From CAYTSA01 sp964440345 (GTDB lineage: Bacteria > Desulfobacterota > Desulfovibrionia > Desulfovibrionales > Desulfovibrionaceae): DNA of 8,084 bases. Location: positions 1 through 8,084 of the forward strand of contig CAYTSA010000128.1 of assembly GCA_964440345.1 (NCBI GenBank), written 5' to 3'. Below the pieces are notes generated by a model. The model was not told the origin of the DNA. It ran no database searches and saw only the letters and a list, made by a program, of their open reading frames with translations. Shown one piece after another: positions 1 through 6,605 of the stretch (position 1 is the stretch's first letter; every line of letters begins with the position of its first letter). Position numbers and translations under genes: made by a program.

Positions 1-78
1 TCTGGCTTAGCTTCTGGCTTAGCTTCTGGCTTAGCTTCTGGCTTAGCTTCTGGCTTAGCTTCTGGCTGAGCTTCTGGC
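1..78 (-). repeat. 12-bp tandem repeat encoding Pro-Glu-Ala-Lys in cheA
   Basis: Positions 1-60 are five identical copies of tctggcttagct. A sixth copy (61-72) has one change (Lys to Gln codon) and 73-78 begins another. In the cheA frame each copy encodes Glu-Ala-Lys-Pro. The array reaches the window edge, so its true length is unknown. Identity at every synonymous position suggests recent expansion by slippage. The product should be a stiff, mixed-charge, possibly helical linker between the Hpt region and the rest of CheA. Confidence 0.95.
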
Positions 79-1481
79 CCGTCGTCTTCGGGCAGAACCA
101 CAGGCTCGCCCTTTATCTCTTCCAGCTTGCCCAGCACCATGTCGCGCAGTATGGCGCACTCCTGGCTGAGTATGTCAAGAAGCGGCTCAAAACCAATGCC
201 GCTGCTGCGGCCCTGGTCCACCAAGGTGGCGGTGCGTTCAGCGTAGACTTTCAGGTCCTCAAAATCCATGTAGCCGGCGGAATTTTGAATGGTGGTCAGA
301 CACCGATACAGTCCGTCGATGAAATCTTTCTGCTCTGCGTCTTCCTTGAGCTTTTCCAGTGCGTAGCGGATGTTGAGCAGCTGCTGGACCACGGTGTTTT
401 CAAACACTTGCACGTCAGCCGGGTCATAGCCAGAGTCTGCAGCCGGGGCAGGTTCTTCAGCAGTCAGCGCGGCTTCTGGTTCGGGCTTGGGCTCGGGTTC
501 GGGAGTATCCACCACGCCTTCTTCCACGACCTTTTGCAGCACTTCCACCAGGGGCTCTATCTGCAAGGGCGTCACTTTGCCAGAGGCAGGCTCCACCCTC
601 GCCACCAGGGCCTCAATGATGTCAACCACGGAGAGCAGCAGATCGATAAGCCCCCGGGAGGACTCCATCTCGCCCTTGCGAACCTTGTTCAGCAAGGTTT
701 CTGCTTCGTGGGTCAGCCCGTTAAGCTCTTTGTAGCCAATGATGCCGGAGTTGCCCTTCAGGTTGTGAAAATAGCGAAAAATGTTGTTGACGACTTCGCC
801 GCCGCTGGCGGGGGCCTTTTCCAGCTCCAGCAAGCCGCTGTTGAGCTCTTCCACAATCTCCCGGGCTTCTTCTAGAAAATCATTCAAATGCGCCTCTCCA
901 AAAGCAGTGAGGGCGTATTCTTCGCCTTCTGCAAACTCTTCCCGGGTCATGCCCAAGGAGCCGCCTTTGGATTTTGCTTCGCCGTTTTCTGCGGGAGCAG
1001 CAGGAGCGGATGCAGCGGCGGCTTCGGGCTCTGGTTCTGCTTCGGGTTCTGCTGGCGCCTCGGGGGCTGCAGCCGGCGCAGGCGTTTCGCCTGCCATGAT
1101 GGAGTCAATGAGTTTGAGAAGCTCTTCAATCTCCACATCGCCTTCGCCGCCCTGGGTCTCCAGGTTATCAATCATGGTCCGCAAAGCGTCTGTGGACGAG
1201 AGGATCACGTCCATGATTTCGCTGGTCACCGGCATGGAGCCTTTGCGCAGTTCATCAAGAATGTTTTCCGCCCGGTGCGCCAGGCGGTTTATGGCGTTGA
1301 GCCCCAAAAAGCCGGATGCGCCCTTGAGCGAATGCATGGGCCGAAAAATCTCATTGAGCAGCCCCAGGTTGTCCGGGCTTTTCTCCAACTCCAGCAGGTT
1401 GGGCTCAATGGTTTCTAAGTGCTCTTTGGCTTCTATGATAAAATCGGAAAATATTTCCGGATCCATGAAATCCTGGCTCAT
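1..1481 (-). CDS. cheA: CheA-type histidine kinase, N-terminal part (C-terminus outside window)
   Basis: Cytoplasmic kinase that would autophosphorylate and pass phosphate to CheY and CheB. 493 codons are visible and the frame is open to the window edge. Seen in order: Hpt domain 1 (about residues 8-130) with HSLKGASGF, phospho-accepting His50; an acidic Pro/Ala/Glu linker; Hpt domain 2 (about 198-305) with HNLKGNSGI, His239; a second Pro/Glu linker; a third helical segment (about 352-455) in which TTIQNSAGY aligns with the Hpt motif but has Thr396 in place of His; then a Pro-Glu-Ala-Lys repeat from residue 469. The P3 dimerisation, ATPase and CheW-like domains must lie beyond the left edge. 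The ATG at 1481 has AGGGG seven nt upstream and starts at a normal distance before Hpt 1. It lies 66 nt downstream of cheY. Kinase identity is inferred from Hpt domains plus the che context; a multi-Hpt protein without a kinase is the alternative. Confidence 0.88.
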   Translation of the reverse strand, partial: MSQDFMDPEIFSDFIIEAKEHLETIEPNLLELEKSPDNLGLLNEIFRPMHSLKGASGFLGLNAINRLAHRAENILDELRKGSMPVTSEIMDVILSSTDALRTMIDNLETQGGEGDVEIEELLKLIDSIMAGETPAPAAAPEAPAEPEAEPEPEAAAASAPAAPAENGEAKSKGGSLGMTREEFAEGEEYALTAFGEAHLNDFLEEAREIVEELNSGLLELEKAPASGGEVVNNIFRYFHNLKGNSGIIGYKELNGLTHEAETLLNKVRKGEMESSRGLIDLLLSVVDIIEALVARVEPASGKVTPLQIEPLVEVLQKVVEEGVVDTPEPEPKPEPEAALTAEEPAPAADSGYDPADVQVFENTVVQQLLNIRYALEKLKEDAEQKDFIDGLYRCLTTIQNSAGYMDFEDLKVYAERTATLVDQGRSSGIGFEPLLDILSQECAILRDMVLGKLEEIKGEPVVLPEDDGPEAQPEAKPEAKPEAKPEAKPEAKP

Positions 1482-1499
1482 GCATACACCCCTACGCAG

Positions 1500-1545
1500 T
1501 GGCGGCGACGGTTTTGTCCAGCGCGTTCGACGCCGGTCGCCGCCA
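1500..1545 (-). promoter_or_regulatory. Hairpin between cheY and cheA
   Basis: A perfect 10-bp inverted repeat (1500-1509 and 1536-1545, tggcggcgac / gtcgccgcca) encloses 26 nt, which contain a second small perfect stem (1523-1526 with 1530-1533). It occupies most of the 66-nt gap between the cheY stop and the cheA start and ends just upstream of the cheA ribosome binding site. No U-tract follows on the minus strand, so it does not look like an ordinary intrinsic terminator. Possible roles are processing, mRNA end protection or tuning of CheA relative to CheY; the role is inference. Confidence 0.55.
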
Positions 1546-1547
1546 AG

Positions 1548-1916
1548 TTAACCAAGCAGCATCTTGACATTTTTCAGCATCATGTCCGGCTGGGCAGGTT
1601 TAACCAGGTACAAATTGGCCCCTAGCCCCAGTCCAGTTTGAATATCTTTTTCCTGTCCTTCCGTCGATAGCACGACTATGGGAATATCCTTGTACGCGTC
1701 CTGCTCCCGCACAGTCTTGATAAAGGTAAAGCCATCCATGCGGGGCATGTTCACGTCAGAAATAATCAGGTCCACCTTGTCGGCAGAATACAGCTTTTCC
1801 AGACCGTCCAGGCCATCCTCGGCGGCAGTGATGCTGAACCCTTCTTTTTTCATGATAAACGCGACGAGGTTCCGGACAGTCTTGGAATCGTCGACAATCA
1901 AAATATGTTTAGACAT
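1548..1916 (-). CDS. cheY: CheY-like single-domain response regulator
   Basis: A 122-residue receiver domain with no output domain, the usual size of CheY, which takes phosphate from CheA and binds the flagellar switch or another target. The acidic pocket is Asp9-Asp10, the phospho-acceptor Asp54 lies in SDVNMPRMDGF, Ser84 takes the conserved Thr/Ser position, Tyr103 matches E. coli CheY Tyr106, and Lys106 lies in LVKP. The start at 1916 is chosen over an upstream in-frame ATG at 1952 because MSKHILIVDD is the normal receiver N-terminus and AGGAGGAGG (1933-1925) lies eight nt before it. It overlaps the end of the CheW gene by 8 nt, so the two are probably translationally coupled. Family identity is secure. 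Whether it is the main motor regulator or a phosphate sink beside another CheY cannot be told from here. Confidence 0.95.
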   Translation of the reverse strand: MSKHILIVDDSKTVRNLVAFIMKKEGFSITAAEDGLDGLEKLYSADKVDLIISDVNMPRMDGFTFIKTVREQDAYKDIPIVVLSTEGQEKDIQTGLGLGANLYLVKPAQPDMMLKNVKMLLG

Positions 1917-2796
1917 GAGGCTTGCCTCCTCCTTTGAGCACTTTATCCACAACGCGGTCAGCAGAAATGACGTTGACCAATTCTTCCCCCACCCTCAAGA
2001 CGGCTGTTACCAGTTCTATGCCGGCCCCAAGCTTTGACTCTATGTTCCAGTCTATCTTGTCCTGGGTAACGCGAAACATGGTGGCCATGGTGGGAATGAG
2101 CAGCCCCACCTGCAGCCCCCGGCTGGCGATAATGACGATGAAATGCGGCTCGTCCGGCTCGCCACGGCGCATTTGCAACAACAAGTCCAGCTTGACGAGC
2201 GGCGTTACCCGGCCCCGCAGATTCACAATACCGGAAAGATACTCCGGCGCTTCCGGCAGCTGCGTGGGCTCCACCAGCCGAACAACCTCCTGCACAGCCT
2301 CAATGGGCACAGCATACGGCTGCCCCCGCAAGCTGAAGCTGACCATCTGTAGTTCGGGCTGCTGGCGCAGCATGTCGTCCAGCGGCGGCTCCTTTTGCGT
2401 CTCCACCTCAGGGCTGGCGGCTATCTCCGGTTCCGGCTCCTCCTCCTCGATCTGCTCCGGCTCGGGCTCTGGCTCCGGTTCGGGCTCTGGTTCCGGTTCG
2501 GGTTCCGGCTCGGGCTCTGGTTCCGGCTCGGGCTCCGGTTCGGGCTCTGGTTCCGGCTCGGGCTCTGGTTCCGGCTCGGGCTCTGGTTCGGGCTCTGGTT
2601 CCGGCTCGGGCTCTGGTTCCAGCATGTCAACAGTTTGCGCCGGCGCTTCCATGCCCAGCTTTTCCAGAATGTCCTCTTCTTCCAAGCCCAGATATTGCTC
2701 AAGAAACGCCTTTTCAGCAGTAGTGAAGTCGCCTTCCTTGGCTGGCTGGGGGACCAGTTTTTGGTCTTTGAAGTATTCTTCCGGGCTTTTACTCAT
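1909..2796 (-). CDS. cheW: CheW-domain coupling protein with a long Glu-Pro tract (ParP-like candidate)
   Basis: 295 residues, roughly twice an ordinary CheW. Residues 1-59 form an acidic, partly helical N-terminal segment with Tyr/Phe residues (SPEEYFKDQK near the start). Residues 60-113 are 27 unbroken Glu-Pro pairs, followed by more acidic, Pro-rich sequence to about 145. A CheW/SH3-like domain occupies about 149-288, with the conserved NLRGRVTPLVKLD. CheW domains bridge receptors and CheA. The start codon overlaps the stop of the ParA gene (ATGA), so the two should be coupled. A CheW-type domain behind an N-terminal extension beside a ParA ATPase is the arrangement of Vibrio ParP/ParC; by analogy the N-terminus may bind the ATPase and the tract act as a spacer. 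CheW family: high confidence. ParP role: inference. No membrane segment or receiver domain is visible, so it is not CheV. Confidence 0.92.
   Translation of the reverse strand: MSKSPEEYFKDQKLVPQPAKEGDFTTAEKAFLEQYLGLEEEDILEKLGMEAPAQTVDMLEPEPEPEPEPEPEPEPEPEPEPEPEPEPEPEPEPEPEPEPEPEPEPEPEPEPEPEQIEEEEPEPEIAASPEVETQKEPPLDDMLRQQPELQMVSFSLRGQPYAVPIEAVQEVVRLVEPTQLPEAPEYLSGIVNLRGRVTPLVKLDLLLQMRRGEPDEPHFIVIIASRGLQVGLLIPTMATMFRVTQDKIDWNIESKLGAGIELVTAVLRVGEELVNVISADRVVDKVLKGGGKPHV
1925..1933 (-). promoter_or_regulatory. Strong Shine-Dalgarno of cheY inside the cheW coding end
   Basis: The minus strand reads AGGAGGAGG eight nt before the cheY ATG. The same bases encode the Gly run near the CheW C-terminus (KGGGKPHV). 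This decides the cheY start at 1916 and links ribosome loading on cheY to passage over the end of cheW. Confidence 0.85.
2458..2619 (-). repeat. 162-bp Glu-Pro microsatellite in cheW (27 hexamers)
   Basis: 54 consecutive codons alternate Glu and Pro without interruption. Codon choice shows a higher-order 18-bp unit, GAACCA GAGCCC GAGCCG, repeated most regularly toward the protein N-terminal side (about 2520-2619). The C-terminal side (about 2458-2519) has more synonymous variation. This suggests growth by slippage or unequal exchange in 18-bp steps, with the older part at the C-terminal side. Copy number may differ between strains and always stays in frame because units are multiples of three. 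Confidence 0.97.
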
Positions 2797-3566
2797 GCGC
2801 TCTCTATCTCTTTTGCCAGCTTTTCGTACTCCCCGGCCCCGCGGCTTTTGGGGAAAATTTGGTAAATCACCTTGCCGTGGGCGCTGGCGTCGCGAAATTT
2901 GGTGTCAATCCCGATAACTGTGTCAAACATCTTGTCTTCCAGTTTTTGCCGTAACAGCTGCAACACCCGCTTGCAAGCGCCGGTGCGGCGGTCAAACATG
3001 GTGGCCAGGGCTTTGTATTGCACCGGCTCTGGCAACACCCGGTTCAAGGTGCGGATAGTGTCAAAAAGCAGTTTCAGCCCGTGCAACGCCAGAAAGTCCG
3101 TCTGGATGGGAATGATGACCAAGTCAGCGCAGACCAGGGAGTTAACCAAAACAACGCCAACATGCGGCGGGCTGTCCAACAGCACATAGTCATAATCAAC
3201 CGCTTCTTGCTGCAGCATGGAACTGAGAATCTGTCCCTTGCTCTGCTGTTGTCCCAAGGCCATTTCCAACTCTGAAAGCCGGATTGAGCCCGGGATGAAA
3301 TCAAAGAGCAAATCCTCGCCAGAGCGGACGGCTTTGGGCCACAGAATCTTCCACCCGTCCGGGTCCGCCATAAACAGTTCAAAAGAGGTGTGCTCCAGTT
3401 TTTCCGGATAACACCGCAGATGTATCGACGCGCAGGCGTGCGGGTCCAGGTCCATGACCAGGACGCGCCGGCCCATGCGGGACAAAGCGCCGCCCAGACT
3501 CAAGGCGGTGGTGGTCTTGCCCACGCCGCCCTTTTGGTTTGCTATGGCCAGTATACGAGGTCCCAT
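2793..3566 (-). CDS. ParA/Soj-family ATPase of the chemotaxis cluster (ParC-like candidate)
   Basis: 257 residues, a normal single-domain ParA/MinD-superfamily ATPase. The deviant Walker A motif is KGGVGKTTT (Lys12 and Lys17), the A' motif MDLDPHA is at 38-44, and the Walker B segment VLLDSPP is at 128-134. The C-terminal PKSRGAGEYEKLAKEI is typical of chromosomal Soj-like proteins. These proteins dimerise with ATP and form gradients or polar foci that position cargo. No ParB gene or helix-turn-helix N-terminus is present, and the neighbours are cheR and cheW, so a role in placing chemotaxis arrays (as ParC in Vibrio or PpfA in Rhodobacter) is more likely than plasmid or chromosome partition. 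That role is inference. The ATG at 3566 is forced by an in-frame TAA at 3572-3570. A weak GATGAG precedes it. It begins 35 nt after cheR and overlaps the CheW gene by 4 nt. Confidence 0.93.
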   Translation of the reverse strand: MGPRILAIANQKGGVGKTTTALSLGGALSRMGRRVLVMDLDPHACASIHLRCYPEKLEHTSFELFMADPDGWKILWPKAVRSGEDLLFDFIPGSIRLSELEMALGQQQSKGQILSSMLQQEAVDYDYVLLDSPPHVGVVLVNSLVCADLVIIPIQTDFLALHGLKLLFDTIRTLNRVLPEPVQYKALATMFDRRTGACKRVLQLLRQKLEDKMFDTVIGIDTKFRDASAHGKVIYQIFPKSRGAGEYEKLAKEIESA

Positions 3567-3601
3567 AAATTATCTCATCAACCCTTTCCATTCCTCTACC
3601 G

Positions 3602-4483
3602 TCATTCTTTTTTATACACAATGGCTCCGGGGTGATGCACTGGTTTGAACGCCCTGGAAATATTGTGCAGTGACTCTGAGTGGCCTATGAGCAGATACCC
3701 TTCTGGGAGCAAGTTGTCGTAGTAAGATGAGATAACCTGTTTCTTCATGGCTTCATCAAAATAGATGATCACATTACGACAAAATACGATCTGCGATTTT
3801 TCAATGCGCTTGAGGGCGGCCCGGTCGCTTAAATTTATTTGTCCAAAGGAGACCAGCCGTTTGGCCTCTGGCTTGATCTTATACTTCCCTCCCTCTTCGG
3901 TGAAGTATTTTTTCACCACCTCTTTGGGCGTTGTCCGCAATGCATAGTCGTTATACAAACCTTTTCTGGCGCTTTGGAGCACGGCCTCGGACAAGTCATT
4001 GGCAGTGATGCGCACGTTCCAAGACATGATCTCAGACTTGAGTGTTTCCAACAAAATAATGGCTATGGTGTACGGCTCTTCTCCGGTGGAACAGCCTGCA
4101 GACCATATATGCAGGCGTTTTTGGTTCTTTTTCCGTTGCTTTTCGATAACTTCAGCCAGCACCTTTTCCTGAAAAACTTTCAATTGCGGCGGGTTGCGAA
4201 AAAAACTGGTTTCATTGGTGGTCACCACCTCGTACAGTTTTGTCATCTCCCGGCGCCGGCCCGGGTCGTAGCGAAGATAGTTATAGTACTCGCCGTAATC
4301 TTTCAGGTTTAGTTCTTTGATTCTGTTGGCAAGGCGGTTCTCCAGCAAATATTTGCGGTTGTCGGCTACGTATATGCCGCTCTGCTCGTAGATAAAATCC
4401 CGCAGATTACGAAATTCCTCGTCCGTAATCTTCAGCTCTTTGCGCAACGTAATGGATTTTGAAAACAGCGAAGATGTCGTCAT
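3602..4483 (-). CDS. cheR: Chemoreceptor glutamate O-methyltransferase CheR
   Basis: Transfers methyl groups from S-adenosylmethionine to glutamates of chemoreceptors for adaptation, opposing CheB. 293 residues, close to E. coli CheR (286). An all-helical N-terminal domain (about 15-85) precedes the SAM-binding domain. Visible motifs are TTNETSFFRNP (88-98), WSAGCSTGEEPYTIAI (127-142), the acidic AND at 161-163, FCRNVIIYFD (234-243) and PEGYLLIGHSESL (260-272), all normal for active CheR. No TPR extension or fused domain follows. It starts six nt after the HEAT gene stop, whose last codons supply a GGGGAG Shine-Dalgarno, and is followed 35 nt later by the ParA gene. Confidence is high. Pentapeptide-tether dependence cannot be judged by eye. 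Confidence 0.97.
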   Translation of the reverse strand: MTTSSLFSKSITLRKELKITDEEFRNLRDFIYEQSGIYVADNRKYLLENRLANRIKELNLKDYGEYYNYLRYDPGRRREMTKLYEVVTTNETSFFRNPPQLKVFQEKVLAEVIEKQRKKNQKRLHIWSAGCSTGEEPYTIAIILLETLKSEIMSWNVRITANDLSEAVLQSARKGLYNDYALRTTPKEVVKKYFTEEGGKYKIKPEAKRLVSFGQINLSDRAALKRIEKSQIVFCRNVIIYFDEAMKKQVISSYYDNLLPEGYLLIGHSESLHNISRAFKPVHHPGAIVYKKE

Positions 4484-4489
4484 CTTCCC

Positions 4490-6439
4490 TTACTCCCCTT
4501 CTTGGGACTCAGAGCGGTGCGTTTGCTCGTCCTTCATTCTGGCCAGTGCTTCTTCCGCCGCCTCCTGCAGCTCCGGGTCGTCTCCTGAAGCCACATCCAA
4601 CAGGGCTCGAAAAGCAGTTTCACCGCCGACAGCGCCCAGTGCTTCTGTCACCTTCATTGCCAGCAGCTTGTTCTCGCTTTCCAGCAAAGGAACAAGTCTT
4701 GGCAGCGCCTCTTTACGCTTGCGTTCGCCAAGCGCCTCCACCGCCCGGATGCGGACCCAGTCGTCTTCGTCCTCCAGCGCCTGGAAAAGGTGCTCCAGCA
4801 CGTCTATATCGTCTGCACAACGGCCGAGAATTTTTACCACCGCCAGCCGCACTTCGCGGTTTTCGTCATTCAGACGGGAAAGCACCAGGGAGAGGTCTGG
4901 CTCCAGCATGCAGCAGATGTCGCCCACGGCTTCCAGCGCCACCTTGCGGATATCAGGAACTTCGTCCTCCAAGGCCAACTTCAGCTCAGACATGTTTTCA
5001 TGCACGCCCAACTGCCCCAGTGCGTAAGCCGCCATCATGCGGTTCAATGGATCATCGCTGCCTATAAGGCGCTTGAATCTTTCGTTCATTTCCGGACCGC
5101 CCAGAGCAATGCAGGCGTTCAAAGCGGTTTCTTTGACATCGTCAAAAGGATGATCCAGCAATTCAAACATACGCTCCCCGGCGTCCTCGGCGTGGAGCTT
5201 TTCGCTCAAGAAGGCCATGGCCTCCTTGAGCACGTCGCCGTCTTCGTGCCGGGTGAGTATATCCATAAAAAATCCACGGGCTTCTTCTCCAGCTGCCACG
5301 GCCAGCGCCTTGGACAGCTCCTGCTGCATTTCCTTGTCCTTGTCCCAGAACACCTCCATGAGCAAGTCTGTGGCGCCGTCTGGCTGCATGCGCTCGATGG
5401 ACCGTAAGGCGGCCATGCCCTGTTTCCACGTCCCGGAGCGGATGATGGTCTGCATGCTCACGTTGAAGCCTATGCTGGACAGGGCTTCATAGATATGCTC
5501 AAGACGGTCCTGGTCGGCTACGGGGTCCAGGTCCTCAACAATGGAAAAAATCTCTGCAGCAGCTTTTTCGCCGCCGACGACGCCCAAGCCCTGGATGGCG
5601 GCGTCTTGGATTTCCTCGTCGTCGTCGTGCAAAGCCGCCAGCAGATATTCCCGGAGCATTTCCCGCTGCTTTTGCGAAAGCAGGGACAGGGATTTGCCGC
5701 CAAGAATCTGGATGATGGCTTTGACGATCTTGTTGCGAAGCGGGGGGGACGAAGAGTCCAACCGGTTGAGCAACAGGCCCACGGCTTTTATGTTGCCCAT
5801 AACGCCCAGGGCGTCGACGATCATGGAGGCAACCAGGTCTGTAGAGGAGTCCAGGGCCTTGACCAGCGCGCCCACAGAGGATTCGTCGCGTATCTTGGTC
5901 AGCGCCTCAATGACGGCGAACTGCACCCACTCCTCGTCGTTCATAGCCTTGTTCAGACAAGCGGCGGCTTCCTTGCTGGCCATGTTGCCCAAGCTCACAG
6001 CCGCCTGGTAGCGGACGTTGACCTCCGGATCTTTGAGCAGGGCCTCGCACAAAGCGGGCACAGCCAGCACATTGCCTGTGGCGCCCAGAATGTCAGAGCT
6101 GAAGATGCGGATGTCAGCGTCGTCGTCATGCAGCAGGGCCACCAGAGCGTTGAAATCCTGGCTGCCTACTTCGCGCAGAATATCCATGGACAAATTGCGA
6201 ACCGGGGCCTCGTCTGACCGCAGCAGCGGCAGTATGGCCTGCACAGTGCGGGAGCCTCCCAGTCTGCGCAGCGCCATGTCGGCGGCTTCCTGCACGCCGA
6301 GATTGCGGCTTTTCAACTGCTCAGCCAGCAGTTCGACAGCTTCTTCGCATTGCTCGTCCGCTGCTGTGTAGGCTGCGTCGCGAATGGCTTCAACATCGTC
6401 GCCCGCCAGTTGTTTGAGCAGTTCCTCGCACGCCGGCAT
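4490..6439 (-). CDS. HEAT-repeat protein of the chemotaxis operon, function unassigned
   Basis: 649 residues, built almost entirely of about 17 helical-hairpin repeats of roughly 30 residues with the pattern VRxxAxxALGxxG and acidic turns (for example DDDADIRIFSSDILGATG and DEDDWVRIRAVEALGERK). This is the HEAT / PBS-lyase-like class of protein-binding solenoid. Repeats are regular over about residues 30-270 and 400-640; the stretch around 290-380 is less regular. No signal peptide, membrane segment or catalytic motif is seen, so it is probably a soluble acidic scaffold. AGGGGGTGA just before the ATG is a near-perfect Shine-Dalgarno, which fixes the start. It is the first gene after the candidate cheB terminator and lies 6 nt ahead of cheR, so co-expression with the methylation and array genes is likely. 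Binding of CheR, CheA, receptors or the ParA protein is speculation. PBS-lyase function is unlikely given the context. Confidence 0.9.
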   Translation of the reverse strand: MPACEELLKQLAGDDVEAIRDAAYTAADEQCEEAVELLAEQLKSRNLGVQEAADMALRRLGGSRTVQAILPLLRSDEAPVRNLSMDILREVGSQDFNALVALLHDDDADIRIFSSDILGATGNVLAVPALCEALLKDPEVNVRYQAAVSLGNMASKEAAACLNKAMNDEEWVQFAVIEALTKIRDESSVGALVKALDSSTDLVASMIVDALGVMGNIKAVGLLLNRLDSSSPPLRNKIVKAIIQILGGKSLSLLSQKQREMLREYLLAALHDDDEEIQDAAIQGLGVVGGEKAAAEIFSIVEDLDPVADQDRLEHIYEALSSIGFNVSMQTIIRSGTWKQGMAALRSIERMQPDGATDLLMEVFWDKDKEMQQELSKALAVAAGEEARGFFMDILTRHEDGDVLKEAMAFLSEKLHAEDAGERMFELLDHPFDDVKETALNACIALGGPEMNERFKRLIGSDDPLNRMMAAYALGQLGVHENMSELKLALEDEVPDIRKVALEAVGDICCMLEPDLSLVLSRLNDENREVRLAVVKILGRCADDIDVLEHLFQALEDEDDWVRIRAVEALGERKRKEALPRLVPLLESENKLLAMKVTEALGAVGGETAFRALLDVASGDDPELQEAAEEALARMKDEQTHRSESQEGE

Positions 6440-6468
6440 AGCTCACCCCCTTTTACTGCTGTAGTATA
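6440..6468 (-). promoter_or_regulatory. Possible -10 box and strong Shine-Dalgarno before the HEAT gene
   Basis: On the minus strand TATACT (6468-6463) matches the sigma70 -10 consensus in five of six positions, and AGGGGGTGA (6451-6443) matches the ideal AGGAGGTGA in eight of nine, ending three nt before the ATG. No good -35 box sits 16-18 nt upstream of TATACT, so the promoter is doubtful; the ribosome binding site is solid. If used, the leader would be under 20 nt. Confidence 0.4.
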
Positions 6469-6517
6469 GCGCCCTGTTTTCCCAAGCGCAGAATGATGGG
6501 CGTAGTTGTTCTTTGCC

Positions 6518-6567
6518 AAAAAACCACTATTTTACAAAACCATGGATAGTTCATTGCAAAACAGTGG
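6518..6567 (-). terminator. Rho-independent terminator candidate downstream of cheB
   Basis: In minus-strand RNA the arms 6567-6556 (CCACUGUUUUGC) and 6535-6524 (GUAAAAUAGUGG) pair over 12 bp including two G-U wobbles, with a 20-nt loop, followed at once by six U (6523-6518). On the plus strand the two wobbles become A-C mismatches, so the structure favours minus-strand transcripts. The stem is rather A/U-rich, so termination may be partial and act as an attenuator between cheB and the HEAT gene. Confidence 0.6.
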
Positions 6568-6605
6568 ACAATTCTTGACAAATTCGCCTCAACCCAACTT
6601 TTTTG

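Noticed and set aside
285..1551. Several overlapping plus-strand open frames opposite cheA
   Set aside because: They show no domain pattern and mirror the codon structure of cheA, whose Hpt motifs prove the minus strand is coding.
1922..2917. Plus-strand open frame of 331 codons with a long Gly-Ser run, and a related Leu-Trp-Phe-Arg frame at 2395-2865
   Set aside because: They are the complement of the Glu-Pro tract read in other frames. The minus-strand CheW and ParA domains are clearly the real products.
4490..6439. Phycocyanobilin lyase (CpcE/CpcF) function for the HEAT protein
   Set aside because: The repeats belong to the same broad class, but length, context and absence of any phycobiliprotein genes argue against it.
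6465..6485. Sigma54-like GG-N10-GC arrangement upstream of the HEAT gene
   Set aside because: Only the GG and GC dinucleotides fit. The TGGCAC and TTGCA elements are absent, and such matches are common by chance.
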